Origin: Euborellia annulipes
Taxonomy: Eukaryota > Arthropoda > Insecta > Dermaptera > Anisolabididae
Assembly: GCA_023213315.1 (NCBI GenBank)
Contig: JAKCPI010007897.1
Coordinates: 124,001-188,000, forward strand
Direction: 5' to 3'
Length of the DNA stretch: 64,000 bases
The position numbers were made by a program, and so were the translations under genes. This document shows positions 42,061 to 52,809 of the stretch, one piece after another. Every line of letters starts with the position of its first letter. The first letter of the stretch is position 1. The notes beneath the pieces are model-generated. The model searched no databases. It was given only the letters and a program-made list of their open reading frames with translations, and had not been told where the DNA came from.

Positions 42061-43540
42061 AACATTCAATTTATTCTGTTCAATTTTAATGTCTGTTTTT
42101 AGAAAACCTAAATATCGTGATATTTTTTCATTCTATAAACCTGAACTATTCTCATTCTTAAATGCTTTTGTGTACAAAATCACTTTAGCCGTTCTCTTAT
42201 TACTTATGATTAAATTAGTTTATTTTTATTCAAGTAATAATACTGTTTAAACAATTGTGGGAAATTTTTTTAGCAATCCTTTATCCCATATTTATGCATA
42301 ACGATTAGTCAATTGGTGGAGGTCTTTTTAAATGCTAAATATTTCAATGTTTTCTTTTGCGGGGGGGGATTATGATTGACTCAAAATAAAAAAAAGACAT
42401 GTAAGAAGAATTTGGGAGATGAGTTATTGTAGAAATTAAAAATGAATAAATTTTGTTTCTATCAAAATTAAAAATGATCAATAAAAAATTGCCTTTGTAA
42501 AATTAATTAAAGTGAGTGAATTTAATTAAAGAAATATTATGTATTTTCCAAATATTAGAAAGTAATGATTTTGCTAAATTTGATGAATTCCAGTTATAAA
42601 TTTGTATAATCTAAAACAGTAGTTTTTATTGTTCTACATATTGTAACTAAAACAGTAGTTCCAAATTATATAGATCTATATAATTATTATTTTAAAATAT
42701 AGGCTTAGTTTATAAATTTAATGAATAAACTAATTTTTGTCTAAATAATTAAATTAAAATTTTTTGAATCAATGTCTAATAGCAGCTTGTTATTGAATAT
42801 GTTAAACAAAGCTTTCATAGACAACATGTAATTTAATATAGAAGTAACTAATTCTGTATCAAAACAAATTAGACACACCTATTTAGAGAAAAAAAATCAC
42901 ATTAGATTTTTTCATTCTAAAATTTTAAGAATTAATTATATATTCTTTTATTTTGAATGTAATTCCAATTTATTTTGATGGGAATAAATTGAATGCTAAA
43001 TAAGAAATCGGTTAAATCGAGGTTTTCCTTTATTTATATATTTTCAATCTCTAAATGGTATTTAAATAACTTTTTGAAAGGATTCGATTGTTTTTCTATT
43101 GTCTTCAAAAAGTTTGAAAATGGTTCCCGAGTTTCCAAAAGTTAAAAAAGAAAAAAAAAAAAAAAAAAAAAAAAAGAAAGAGTAAATAGAAAGGATATAA
43201 AATTTTATTCTATGGTGTAATTTAATGAGAGAAAAAGATGCGGAGGCGGATTAGCCAAGAGAGCTCTGTGGCACCTCCCCTCTCCCCGACCATTGGCTCT
43301 CCCTTCACAATTTCTCCCCACTCCATCGCTCATTTCCCCTCCCAAGGCCGCTAATTGACCAAAAATACTTTACGAAAGAGGGAGACACGCACATATTATA
43401 CACATCAAATAAATACACATATTCATCAACCAGATGCTAGTGCAATATTTTTGCCAAAACTTTTTAACGATACTCGCAAAATATTTCTTATATAAATTAA
43501 ATTGCCTCGTGCCATTAAAAATATACTATTTAATTAGGTA
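42061..43540. other. AT-rich DNA with one GC-richer island
   Basis: An island at about 43235-43380 (GATGCGGAGGCGGATTAGCC, CTCCCCGACCATTGGC) is unique. A long A tract is at 43149-43175. No gene. Confidence 0.35.
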
Positions 43541-43738
43541 AATTAAAACTAAAAACACAAAGTTGTATGTTTCAATATATTATTTATTGGTATAAATATA
43601 AACACTTGATACCTATTTTGACATTTGGTGTTTAATCTTTAAGAATACTGAAAACACCAGGTTCGGAATATGTATAATATGTTTATACCAATAAATAATA
43701 TATTGAAACATAGAGCCTTCTGTTTTTAGTTTTAATTG
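43541..43738. repeat. Foldback with about 60-base arms
   Basis: Left arm AATTAAAACTAAAAACACAA with TTTCAATATATTATTTATTG; right arm CAATAAATAATATATTGAAA with TTTTTAGTTTTAATT. It abuts family B directly on the right. Confidence 0.7.
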
Positions 43739-43915
43739 TCAAGTCTTGTGCTTAGTCAATTAAACCAATATTTTTAAAATAAATAAATTATCTTTTTTTA
43801 ATGACTTTGAAGGGGAAAAGCTATTTTTAAAACATATCTTCCGACCTCTAAGAATTTTGTTGCCTAAGCTCAAGGCAACACTCTTAAGCACATCAGGCAC
43901 TTGTGCCGCTGACTG
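43739..43915. mobile_element. Foldback MITE family B
   Basis: Left end decayed (AAGTCTTGTGCTTAGTCAAT), centre CCAATATTTTTAAAATAAAT as in other copies, right arm intact: TTGCCTAAGCTCAAGGCAAC, then AGCACATCAGGCACTTGTGC. Confidence 0.65.
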
Positions 43916-43919
43916 TATA

Positions 43920-44615
43920 ATTGTAAATCAATATTATTTAGATTTCAGATAGAAATCTTGAATTAATTTAGTGTTTCAAAACTGAGTTTTTTTTTCAAGT
44001 TGATTAGAGTAGGTGAATATAAAGGGAGGGGGTTAATATAGTGAATCCAATTAAAAAAGAACCTTTCTGAATTCGAATTCTTAAACTGTTATTTATAATA
44101 TGCTAATGATAGAAATATTCCAATATTTGAAATAGTTTGCATTCTTCCTTTATAAAAAAAAAACTTTCTTTTTTTTTAATATTCTCAAGATTTTTACTTT
44201 ATTTTACATGTGAAACAAACAAAAAAAAAGCATTTTGCTATACAAACAAACAAAAAATGATTGGGTAAAGAATAAAACTAGGTCATATATAAATAACTCA
44301 AGTATGAATTTAGCTATATATCTTTTGAATAGTAAATATATTGTTTTGAAAACTTTCACAGATGAATATGAAGAAATTGAAGGAAAAAACTGTCTATCAT
44401 GATTATATAATAATAAAAAAAAGAGAGAAAAAAAAACAATAAGCTTAGGATAAAAAATTATTAAATATTTAAACTTCCTTAAAGTAAATGTAAAGAATTT
44501 ACAACACAAAATTTTCTAAAGTTTAAACTTTATATTAAAATGATGTGATCTATATATTTTCATTAAATTTTTTCACCTTGAAACCAAATAATAATATCAA
44601 TTAAAGTTATTTAAA
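43920..44615. other. AT-rich DNA, no gene seen
   Basis: A 101-codon AT-rich frame on the minus strand (44204-44509) encodes only hydrophobic, low-complexity sequence, has no motif and lies in composition identical to its surroundings. I treat it as chance. Confidence 0.4.
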
Positions 44616-44690
44616 GGAATGAGCCCAGTTCGGTCGTTACCGAGGCAGGTGTCATCTACGACAGTTTCCCCTCCCTCCGATTTAATTAAG

Positions 44691-44740
44691 CCACCTACGG
44701 GAGCACCTTCATGTTCAATGATGCCTGGGCATCCGGCAAG
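44691..44740 (+). CDS. Candidate short exon
   Basis: A pyrimidine-rich TTTCCCCTCCCTCCGATTTA then AATTAAG precedes 50 bases that end in AAG|GTTAGA. One frame reads TYGSTFMFNDAWASGK. The island around it (about 44619-44880) is GC-richer than its flanks and is open in another frame for 75 codons, so the reading is ambiguous. No family recognised. Confidence 0.2.
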
Positions 44741-44889
44741 GTTAGATGCTTGCTTGGTATTGAACGGTTGGGGGTGGTGGCTCTGCTCTCTATATATGAG
44801 TCCGCCCCCTCCATATCCCCTAGGGGGCGAACAAACCGGGAATTGAGGAGCAAAGCATCGAGCTAATTGATTTTGCGAATGTACCTATA

Positions 44890-45370
44890 TAACATACCCT
44901 ATTCATTATATACATACATATAAATTTAAACAACCCCAGGTCTTGGCTTTTGAATTTAGGATTTCCTCTTAAACTTAAGGAAAACTAAATTGTCCTATAT
45001 AAATTTAATAAATGTATTCTTTTCATTAATCATAAACGATCAAAGCCTACATTTTTTAATTTGATATTTTTTGTTTCAACTTAAAAAAAATAATAAGGGA
45101 AAGTACATGAAAAGCAAAATTATAATTTTTTTACTAAGGCAAAAAAGGCAGCTAGTAAAGATGAAATTATGGCTTACTGGCTGCTTATTTTGCCTTCCTA
45201 CAACCATCACACCCATCAAATAATTTTTTAGGTAATACAAATTTAGTAATTGTCGAATTTCAGCTCTTCTAAAATCTCCAAAATAACGGGAACTGGTCAA
45301 ATGGTTTCGGTGCCGTAGCCGTGTGAGGGTAAATTAAAAAAATAAATAAATTTCTAAAAGATAAAACAAA
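44890..45370. other. AT-rich DNA, no gene seen
   Basis: Contains a weak hairpin around GGCAAAAAAGGCAGCTAG and TGGCTGCTTATTTTGCC (about 45139-45197). No coding support. Confidence 0.4.
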
Positions 45371-45545
45371 AATTGAAGTTGGGATGAATGAAACCAGCCT
45401 TCTTTAATCGGATCACTTTTTACCCTTTGTTCAAGATAGACGTTTCGGTAATCATAACTGATGTCATCTTCAGTGCCAATGTAAGTTGTTCAAGGAGTAA
45501 AAGTGGTCCGATTAAAGGTTGGGTTCATTCCTCCCGATTTCAATC
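45371..45545. repeat. Compact foldback with hammerhead-like core (family C)
   Basis: Arms CTTTAATCGGATCACTTTTT and AAAAGTGGTCCGATTAAAGG with outer GGATGAATGAAACC/GGGTTCATTCCTCCC. On the minus strand the centre reads CTGAAGA (45473-45467), a long poorly paired stem II region, ACC, GAAA and CGTC (45440-45437). The core letters are intact, but stem II and stem I are weak, so a functional ribozyme is doubtful. Confidence 0.65.
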
Positions 45546-45549
45546 ACAT

Positions 45550-46574
45550 ACACCCAACATTCAACCAAATGTATACAAAACAAGATGTCCTTATTTTGAC
45601 GTTTATTTGATACGAATAATATCTATCGTCTTCTAACAAATATTTTGAATATTTAAAAGACTGAAATTCTTGAATCCCTGACATAAGGGAAATAATGTTT
45701 AATTATATTATAGATTAAATTGCCTGGTTGGAAATCAAAATCCACTTAGATTATTTTTGTTAAGGGTGCTGAGAACAAGAATGTGGATTAATATATTAAT
45801 ATAAATGTTAAGTCTAAATGATTCAGAAAATAAATCTTATATAATTAATAAAAGAAAATTACAAAAGATTTTTTCTAATGTTCTATATCCTACTCTTTAA
45901 AAATTAAGTCTTTTTTTTTGCTGTTATATTCTTTAGATAGGTAATGTTGTGTACTTAAAACTTTGGAGACCAAACGACATTTCAGCATTGTTTAGCGTAA
46001 AGAGGAATGCGAGGAATCTGCCTTTTAAGAACAATTTGTGGATAGGCCAAAAGACACAATTAAATGGCATTGCTGAAGTTGTACGAAAAGGAAAATGGCA
46101 TAGTCTTTTTTTATTGGTGTAAGCTACTTGCTTTAGTTTAGTTTATCACTTTCTAAAGTAACACTAATATTCCAAGAGTTTACTAGAGATTAACTTGTAA
46201 ATAATAGAAAAGGAAATTTAAATAAATAATTTTATAAGATAAATTAATCCATCAGAGGAAATATTTTCTATTTCAATGCCTCCAAAAACATGAGAATAAA
46301 GTATAACTAGGGACATCTATAAGTTGTTTTCTCTTAAAATGGAAAATATTATCATAGTAGTTATTAAATATTTAAGTAGAATTTTTATTATTGTCTCCAT
46401 GAAATGAAATAAGTTTCTAAATGTGCTTCTTTAAGAGGTGCTCCGGTACAGGGAGTTCCTCTTCAAAATAGGACATCCTAAGGAGGATAGAAGAGATTAG
46501 ATAAAATGAATCGTGCTAGAAACGAACGCAGGAGGAGTTGGAGATAGGAAATAATGTATTTATATGTATTAGAA
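45550..46574. other. AT-rich DNA, no gene seen
   Basis: No recognisable feature. Confidence 0.3.
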
Positions 46575-46690
46575 CTCCACGGAGCCAGAGGCCGGTTGGG
46601 TTTGAGGTGTGTCTTCGTGCACGAAAGCATCTTGGGTAAATAAACGGGGATCCCAATAGGAATTTCAAATAATAGGCTAATAATAGTTTC
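46575..46690 (+). mobile_element. Repeat family E, 3' fragment
   Basis: GTGTCTTCGTGCACGAAAGC, CTTGGGTAAATAAACGGGGA and TAGGAATTTCAAATAAT match the 3' end of the copy at 25575-26025. Confidence 0.65.
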
Positions 46691-46849
46691 TAAATGTGCA
46701 AGTAAGAATTTTCCAATTTCTTTGATATTATAAATAGTGAAAAATTTAATTATTTATAATAATTGATTAATAAAAAACAAAGGTTGCAAAACCTTGACTA
46801 TATTAGGTGTGAATGCCGATCTCTTTTACAGTTCTATTGAATTGAATTG

Positions 46850-47340
46850 GGGGAGAAAGAGAGAGAGATAGAGCGAGAAAAAAAAGGGAAATTATCCAAT
46901 TGGAACGAATAAATAGTTGCGGTTGCTGGTATTGTAACGAAAAAGAAAAATCACAAGGAGAAACGAAGAAGAAAAAGGAGAGAAGTACATTGGCAAAAGT
47001 TAGAACTCATAAAGGAGAAAAGAAAATGAAGAGAGGAGTTGAAAGAAGAAGAAAAAAAAAATGATGATGATAGAAAGAAAAGGTTGGCTTCTAGAGGACT
47101 GCAAAAGATGCGATGCTCTTCTCTTAAGACGCGCCATAACCGAGTGAAAAGGTTAACGACCTATGCGCGACATTGCACACACAAACACACACATACACAT
47201 ACAAATTTATGTATGCTTAAACTCCCATAGGCATTCACATGGACGGATATATTGAGAAAAAAACCTGGACGACCTCGGATGAGAAACATGGACGCACTTA
47301 TACAGATGCCAATGCAACAAGATTGCGTGTGTTTAAATTT
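46850..47340. promoter_or_regulatory. Purine-rich unique island
   Basis: GAGAAAGAGAGAGAGATAGA, GGCAAAAGTTAGAACTC and a CACACAAACACACACATACA stretch. Short overlapping frames on both strands have no motif. Composition resembles the islands at 30.6 and 35.7 kb. Confidence 0.3.
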
Positions 47341-47576
47341 AGTTCGGAATCCGCGTTTGTCGACGTCATTTTTTTTTCCTATCTTTTTTTTTTTTTTTTT
47401 AATGAAGTAGATATATATTTTTTGGAATCCTCTCTTATGTAAATATATATAGATCAAAAAGGATAAATCGATATAATATTCATTCTAGAAAGAATTCGGA
47501 GATATTTTGAAAGCAATCAAATTGAAATTGTAAAAATAATTAATTTTAACCTTATTTTAATTTAGTTTAAGTTTGT

Positions 47577-48060
47577 TTGTTAATATATAGAGAGAAAGTA
47601 TTGCATTCATGTCAAAAATTCGTCCTCGAGACTGTTTTAAGGATCCCTAAGGTCAAAAAGTAGTCTGTGTGTCAGTATGTGTGTCCAAAATAAAGCATGA
47701 AGGAAATGAGCTCCAGGTTGAAATTTTATAGGCCTTTTAAGTTAGATACATTCGTGAGACGCGAAAGTATGCTTGTGAATCGGCCTTAGATACTAGTTCT
47801 TTATTGATGGACTTTTTCAGTTTTTTTGACTTTCTGAAAATTTGCACTAACGATTTTGATTAAAATTTATAAATCAATTATTTTTTAGACGCTCTTTAAA
47901 ATTAAAATTCTCATTTTCCCTTCAAAATTGTTTTAGACTGCCGGAAACTGAATATTAATTAATATATGTCGACAGAAAAAATCTGGTGTCACAGAACACA
48001 ACTTTCAATTATCGAAAGAGAAATTTGAGTGTTGTGCGACCTTCCCACCATATTTTTTTT
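47577..48060 (+). mobile_element. Family A element, old copy (9)
   Basis: TATATAGAGAGAAAGTATTG, CATGTCAAAAATTCG, a vestigial GTCTGTGTGTC, ATTTTGATTAAAATTTATAA and a decayed right hairpin AAAATCTGGTGTCACAGAAC ... GTTGTGCGACC. More diverged than the other copies. Confidence 0.7.
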
Positions 48061-48142
48061 ATGAAATTTTTTTCTTAATTAATTAAAATAGGTTTAATTT
48101 AATAGCCTCCTCTCCCCCTCTACCCTCAAAAAAAAACCTGGG

Positions 48143-48268
48143 TATTTTCGGCATTTGAGGCAATTTAGATCGCGTTAATTGAAATCTATTTTTTCTTTTG
48201 GAATTGGAAACGAACTCCCTCGCCCTAGCTCAAGAAGCTAAACTTTTACCTCTGAACCACCGGTCAAA
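48143..48268 (-). mobile_element. SINE family D2
   Basis: GGTATTTTCGGCATTTGAGG, then GGAAACGAACTCCCTCGCCC (reversed B-box) and TTACCTCTGAACCACCGGTC (reversed A-box side). Confidence 0.6.
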
Positions 48269-48269
48269 T

Positions 48270-48970
48270 GTTAATTCAAACTGTCTAAAAAATATTTTTT
48301 TAATTAATTTCAATTAATAGCTTATTCTAGAGGTCATTGATTCGCTTCTCCTACTTCCTGAGAGATGAAAATTTACTCAAAATATTTGCCTAACAATTAA
48401 AGAAATTAAAAAAGGAAAGAGTGAAATGAATCGCCCTATGGATGTAAACATATATCGAAAGAGAAAGAGAGAGAGAAAAGCGAGATAACAGATTCAGGCA
48501 ATAAATTTACTGAATAAAATACAAATCAAATTAAACTCGAATCAAAAAATAATTATTAATAAATTATGGAATTATGAATATAATAATTTATGCGTCTATT
48601 GAATTGAAAACATTCAATGAATTCATGCATATGATCAGTACCAGTAGGCCTATAATAAAAATAAATAAAATTTGCAAAAATCGATTTCTGGTTCAAGGAT
48701 ATGTTTATTTATTTTAAGAAAAAGATATTCACTACAGCAAAGTAATTAGAATTTGAAAATAAAGTCAGAAATTTTTAAAATCTAGAATGTAAATGGAAGT
48801 AAAAATATATACTGGATATTAATCGATGCATAAATAATGAGGAAAATGTTTAATGAATTTTAATAACTTGGAATGGGTTATTGTGGTAGGTAATAACACC
48901 CTTGGTGAAATAAAATAAAACCAGAGATATTTATGGGAAAAAATTTACAGTAATTTAAAATTATTCTGGC
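48270..48970. other. AT-rich DNA, no gene seen
   Basis: A short GAGAAAGAGAGAGAG tract lies at about 48461-48476. Nothing else recognised. Confidence 0.35.
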
Positions 48971-49124
48971 AAAAAAATCTGGTGGGACAAATCGCTTCAG
49001 ATATTTGTGTAGACAAATATTTAATGTTGAAGAGAGAAAAAACAAAAAGACCATTTTTTGGCTCAGATGATCTCAAAACGAGTATTTCCATCAAATTTTT
49101 TACATGAATCCAATAGTTTCACTC
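48971..49124 (-). mobile_element. Family A element, minimal remnant (10)
   Basis: AAAAAAATCTGGTGGGAC at the left, GATCTCAAAACGAGTATTTC and ACATGAATCCAATAGTTTC at the right. The body and most of the hairpin are gone. Confidence 0.65.
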
Positions 49125-49129
49125 GAAGG

Positions 49130-49577
49130 GCAAATATATGTTCCTTACTAAGGAAAATTAGATTAGTGTAAGAAAGCAAGTTTTATATTATTATATCCAA
49201 TAACAATTGTTTTGGGCAAAATATTTTTTCTAAATTTTGTTCTATCTCCTGGAGTATTGACTAAAGGTTTAAATGAAAATAATTGAAATAAATAGTGACT
49301 GGTAACGGTAAAATTTTAAATATACAATCTTACATTAAACAAGGAGCAAATAAATTCTTAGACAGCTAGCTGACTATCTATGGACGCAACTAGAAAGAAA
49401 CTCTAAGATTTTTTTTTTTAATCTCTCCTTTACCAGAGATTTTATAAAAAAAAAAAGGACATGACTAAATAAAAAACCGAGTTTTCATTTTATAAACCCA
49501 AGAAGTGAAACTTTTGCACAAAATTCATTGTAGAAAAGAATGTTTAGGAAATTGGTCACATCTGTCAACTTATTTAT
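49130..49577. other. AT-rich DNA, no gene seen
   Basis: No feature recognised. Confidence 0.3.
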
Positions 49578-49607
49578 AGTTGTCTCAGAGTCTTTTGGCG
49601 CAAAAAA

Positions 49608-49672
49608 GACTATGAGACAACTGAAGATGGATGGAGCAATAAAATTGGCCGAAACGTTTTGTTTAAGGAGTC
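49608..49672 (+). ncRNA. Type I hammerhead ribozyme, dimer type
   Basis: Stem I outer GACT (49608-49611) with AGTC (49669-49672) and inner ACAA (49617-49620) with TTGT (49659-49662), separated by an internal loop as in natural hammerheads. Core CTGAAGA (49621-49627), a weak stem II closed by GG/CC with a long loop, GAAA (49651-49654), then CGTT (49655-49658). The cleavage triplet is GTT rather than the usual GTC, and stem III is only ACGT. It overlaps a separate hairpin at 49578-49622 (GTTGTCTCAGAGTCTT facing AAGACTATGAGACAAC) that would compete with stem I. Confidence 0.55.
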
Positions 49673-49674
49673 TG

Positions 49675-50565
49675 TTTTAATCATTAGATGCTTCCTTCCT
49701 GGCTGCTGTCCTCCATATCTTATCTCATTTATTTATTATATATAATAATAATTGGTTTTATAGAAATAAATGTGTTGAGTCTAGTCGTGTAAACTTTTTC
49801 TTGTTCTCAGATGTCATGGTGTAAGTAAAAGCAAATTTAATGAGATAATGTGCACATAACTGAACCCCCCCCCACTCTCATTCAGATTGGAGATGTTTTC
49901 TTTACGCTAACGTACATGAAGAAGTTTCACTTCAAAAAGATAAAGAATCATTTTAATCAAATATCTATAGTGATAAAAATTTAAATTTCTAAATTTAAAA
50001 ATATCATTTTGATTAAATAAAATAAATTTTATTTTGAGAGGAAGTTTAATCATTTAATAAATGCTATATAAAAAAAAATTATGCGGTTTAGATATTAATT
50101 TCCCTAATAAAAAAACCAATTCATTATATAATAATAAAATTAAAATATTCCCACAAAAATTATGTAAATTATAAAAAAAAAAGATAAAATTTCTACATGT
50201 TAAAAGTAGAAAAAATTTTTTTTTTATTAATTAAATGACAATTATAAGAGATAGCTTGATGATTCACTTGGCAGGCAAAAGCATTAGCATAAACGCAAGC
50301 TATTTAATGTTAATCTCAAACACACAACTCCAAGGCTTTTTATATAACGTTCAGTTAAAGGACATACTTAAAAAAAAAAGGAAAAAGTTAAGTTAATCCC
50401 TAGTAAAGTGAAAGTTTTAAAAAAATTTCTTCCAAGGTAGGAAAATAGGCGATTAGTGTTTGTTTATTCAGATAAGATGGTTAAGAAAAAATTAGGTGTT
50501 AGCTGTGTCTTCTACACAGCCGGTGGCTTTTAACGTGACAACGTATTTTGCTTGATTTCAAAAAA
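49675..50565. other. AT-rich DNA, no gene seen
   Basis: A CCCCCCCCCA tract is at about 49865-49875. Otherwise AT-rich. Confidence 0.3.
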
Positions 50566-50569
50566 TTTT

Positions 50570-50612
50570 TTTTCTCTTACCTATATTGAAATATAAAGAG
50601 AGAAAGTATTGT
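50570..50612 (+). mobile_element. Family A left terminus, solo
   Basis: TTTTTCTCTTACCTATATTG with AAATATAAAGAGAGAAAGTATTG-like palindrome. A facing terminus TTATAAGAGAAAGTAAAAAC ends at about 52809. The 2.2 kb between them holds other repeats and not the family A body. Confidence 0.6.
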
Positions 50613-50687
50613 TTTTATTTTTTTTTTACTAGTAGTTTGTTTTCATAAATAAACATGTTCAAACATTTTCATTGAAACAATATATGA

Positions 50688-50728
50688 CAGGTGTGGCCAA
50701 ACTTTTATCCATTAAGGACGACATATGC
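50688..50728 (+). mobile_element. hAT-type terminus, one end
   Basis: CAGGTGTGGCCAAACTTTTA resembles terminal repeats of vertebrate and invertebrate hAT elements. The tandem array begins a few bases inside. No opposite end found. Confidence 0.35.
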
Positions 50729-50730
50729 TT

Positions 50731-51670
50731 AAAAAATGAGGTTTTTCGAAAAAAAAATTAATTTTGGAGTTAAGTACTCGGGATTTTTTTATTTATTCTA
50801 TTAGAGGTTATCTTTCTGCACTAAATGACATCTCATTTAGTCGGATCTGATTAGCCGTTCGGAATCTACAGGGGTTTAAAATTTCGAAAAACGAAATCTC
50901 GCCGAGTGCTCTCATGCGGTAAAATGACCTCATATCAAAAAAAAGAAAAAAAGCCCTCGGGGTATTGAACCACTCTTTCTAAAACTATATTTAGATTTAA
51001 TGTAGCTTTTATGGTCAAGTAGCTAGGCGTTGCACAAGTAGGGCTATTTTTCGATATTTTTTTTGTCTAAAAAATGAGGTTTTTCGAGAAAAAAACCAAT
51101 TTTGAAGTTAATTACTCGGGATTTTTTATTTATTCTATTAGAGGTTATCTTTCTGCACCAAATGACATCTCATTTAGTCGGATCTGATTAGCCGTTCGGA
51201 ATCTACAGGGGTTTAAAATTTCGAAAAACGAAATCCCGCCGAGTGCTCTCATGCGGTAAAATGACCTCATATCAAAAAAAAGAAAAAAAAGCCCTCGGGG
51301 TATTGAACCACTCTTTCTAAAACTATATTTAGATTTAATGTAGCTTTTATTGTCAAGTAGCTAGGCGTTGCACAAGTAGGGCTATTTTTCGATATTTTTT
51401 TGCCTAAAAAATGAGGTTTTTCGAGAAAAAACCAATTTTGGAGTTAATTACTCGAGATTTTTTTATTTATTCTATTAGAGGTTTTCTTTCTGCATCAAAT
51501 GACATCCCATTTAGTCTGATCTGATTAGCCGTTCAGAATCTACAGGGGTTTAAACTTTCAAATTAGAATTTACCGCAGCGCGGTAAATAAAATGATAGGG
51601 AAAAAATAAATGGTGAAATCTTTAGCTGAAAACTCATTCTTTCTAACCGTATATTTCTCATAATTATACC
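50731..51670. repeat. 338-bp tandem array, about 2.7 units
   Basis: The word AAAAAATGAGGTTTTTCG starts units at 50731, 51069 and 51406, giving periods of 338 and 337. Units 1 and 2 are almost identical throughout, including CTAAATGACATCTCATTTAG, TTTCGAAAAACGAAAT hairpins and CGTTGCACAAGTAGGGC. Unit 3 follows closely to about 51555, then diverges (TTTACCGCAGCGCGGTAAA) but keeps CTCATTCTTTCTAACCGTAT. No frame stays open across units. Confidence 0.9.
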
Positions 51671-52164
51671 TCTTAAGACAAGAGGAGTTATTCAAGCCAA
51701 TAAACTTTTTCGTGCAAGCCCCTCTAACATGCCACTATAGACACATGATTTGTAAGACGTTGTCACGTCAAAAAGTCAATGTGCTAAAAAATTGTCATGG
51801 AAATTTCCTTGAAGAAATAATTAGAACATTGAAAGCGTTTATAAATAATGTACACTTGAGCTACATAAAAGTTTTATCGGGCCAGGTTATCAGTGCTAAT
51901 AAATAAAGAGGGTGCAGGTAAAAGTGCGTGAATTTGGAGCTTTAGCATCTTTTTTTTTTTTATACACCTTTTATTTATTCACGACTCATCGGTATGATAG
52001 CTGAACGTACTATCCATATCAAAAGCATTTTATTTATATCAAAAAATAAATTGATGAGGTCTATATATTACAATTATATAACAAAAAGTAGATTATTTTT
52101 AGAAAAAATTTGGAATGATTTCCTTTAGACTTTGTCGAATACTCTACAAATGAATATTTATCTT

Positions 52165-52715
52165 AAACTAAAATTGTAGTTCTATATCAACTTTTGGAAT
52201 AAATACGTCAACCGGAAGTAGTATAGTGGGTGCCACAAATGCCTGATCTGATCGAGAGTGAATCCTTGGGCTTAGTCAACCAAACCAATATTTTTAAAAT
52301 AAATAAATCATCTTTTTTTAATGCAACTAAAGGGGAAAATCTACTTTTAAGATAACACTTCATAAAGCTTTTTGGTTAACCTAAGCTCCAATTTCGAGCA
52401 TTGTATTGTACTTAAACCTATTTTTTTTTATTTTTATTTTTTTTTTTCTGTCTTTTTGAAAACTGGACGGCTTTTGAGATAATCAACGAAAAATCGCCGG
52501 GAAGGGTCTTTTGATTTGTTGATTATCTCAAAAATCATTCATTTAAAAAAAAAATAAATAAATAAAAAATTTTTAAACTATCAAAGCCTAATATTATAAA
52601 AAAAAATTATCAATTTCAAATTTTTTGAAACAAAAAAAATATAAGGTAAAGTACTACTTCCGGTTGACGTACTTGTTCTAAAAGTTGATACAGATTTAAA
52701 ATTTTAGTGTAAGAA
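52165..52715. repeat. Foldback enclosing a family B copy and a hairpin
   Basis: Outer arms: TATCAACTTTTGGAATAAAT and ACGTCAACCGGAAGTAGTA at left; TACTACTTCCGGTTGACGTA and TCTAAAAGTTGATA at right. Inside are a diverged family B copy (about 52226-52415) and the hairpin TTTTGAGATAATCAAC/GTTGATTATCTCAAAA (about 52473-52536). Confidence 0.75.
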
Positions 52716-52809
52716 GCATATACCAAATTTCATCGATCTGGCTTCTTCCGAATTTATACAGTCTAATCGTGAACACATATCTCTACTTCTTATAAGAGAA
52801 AGTAAAAAC

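Noticed and set aside
44204..44509. 101-codon membrane-like protein
   Set aside because: Phe/Leu/Ile richness is what AT-rich DNA encodes by chance; no other coding evidence.
50731..51670. Repeat-containing protein gene
   Set aside because: Stops occur in every frame of the 338-bp unit and the period is not a multiple of three.
50731..51670. CRISPR-like array
   Set aside because: Units are 338 bp, contiguous and without spacers; this is eukaryotic DNA.
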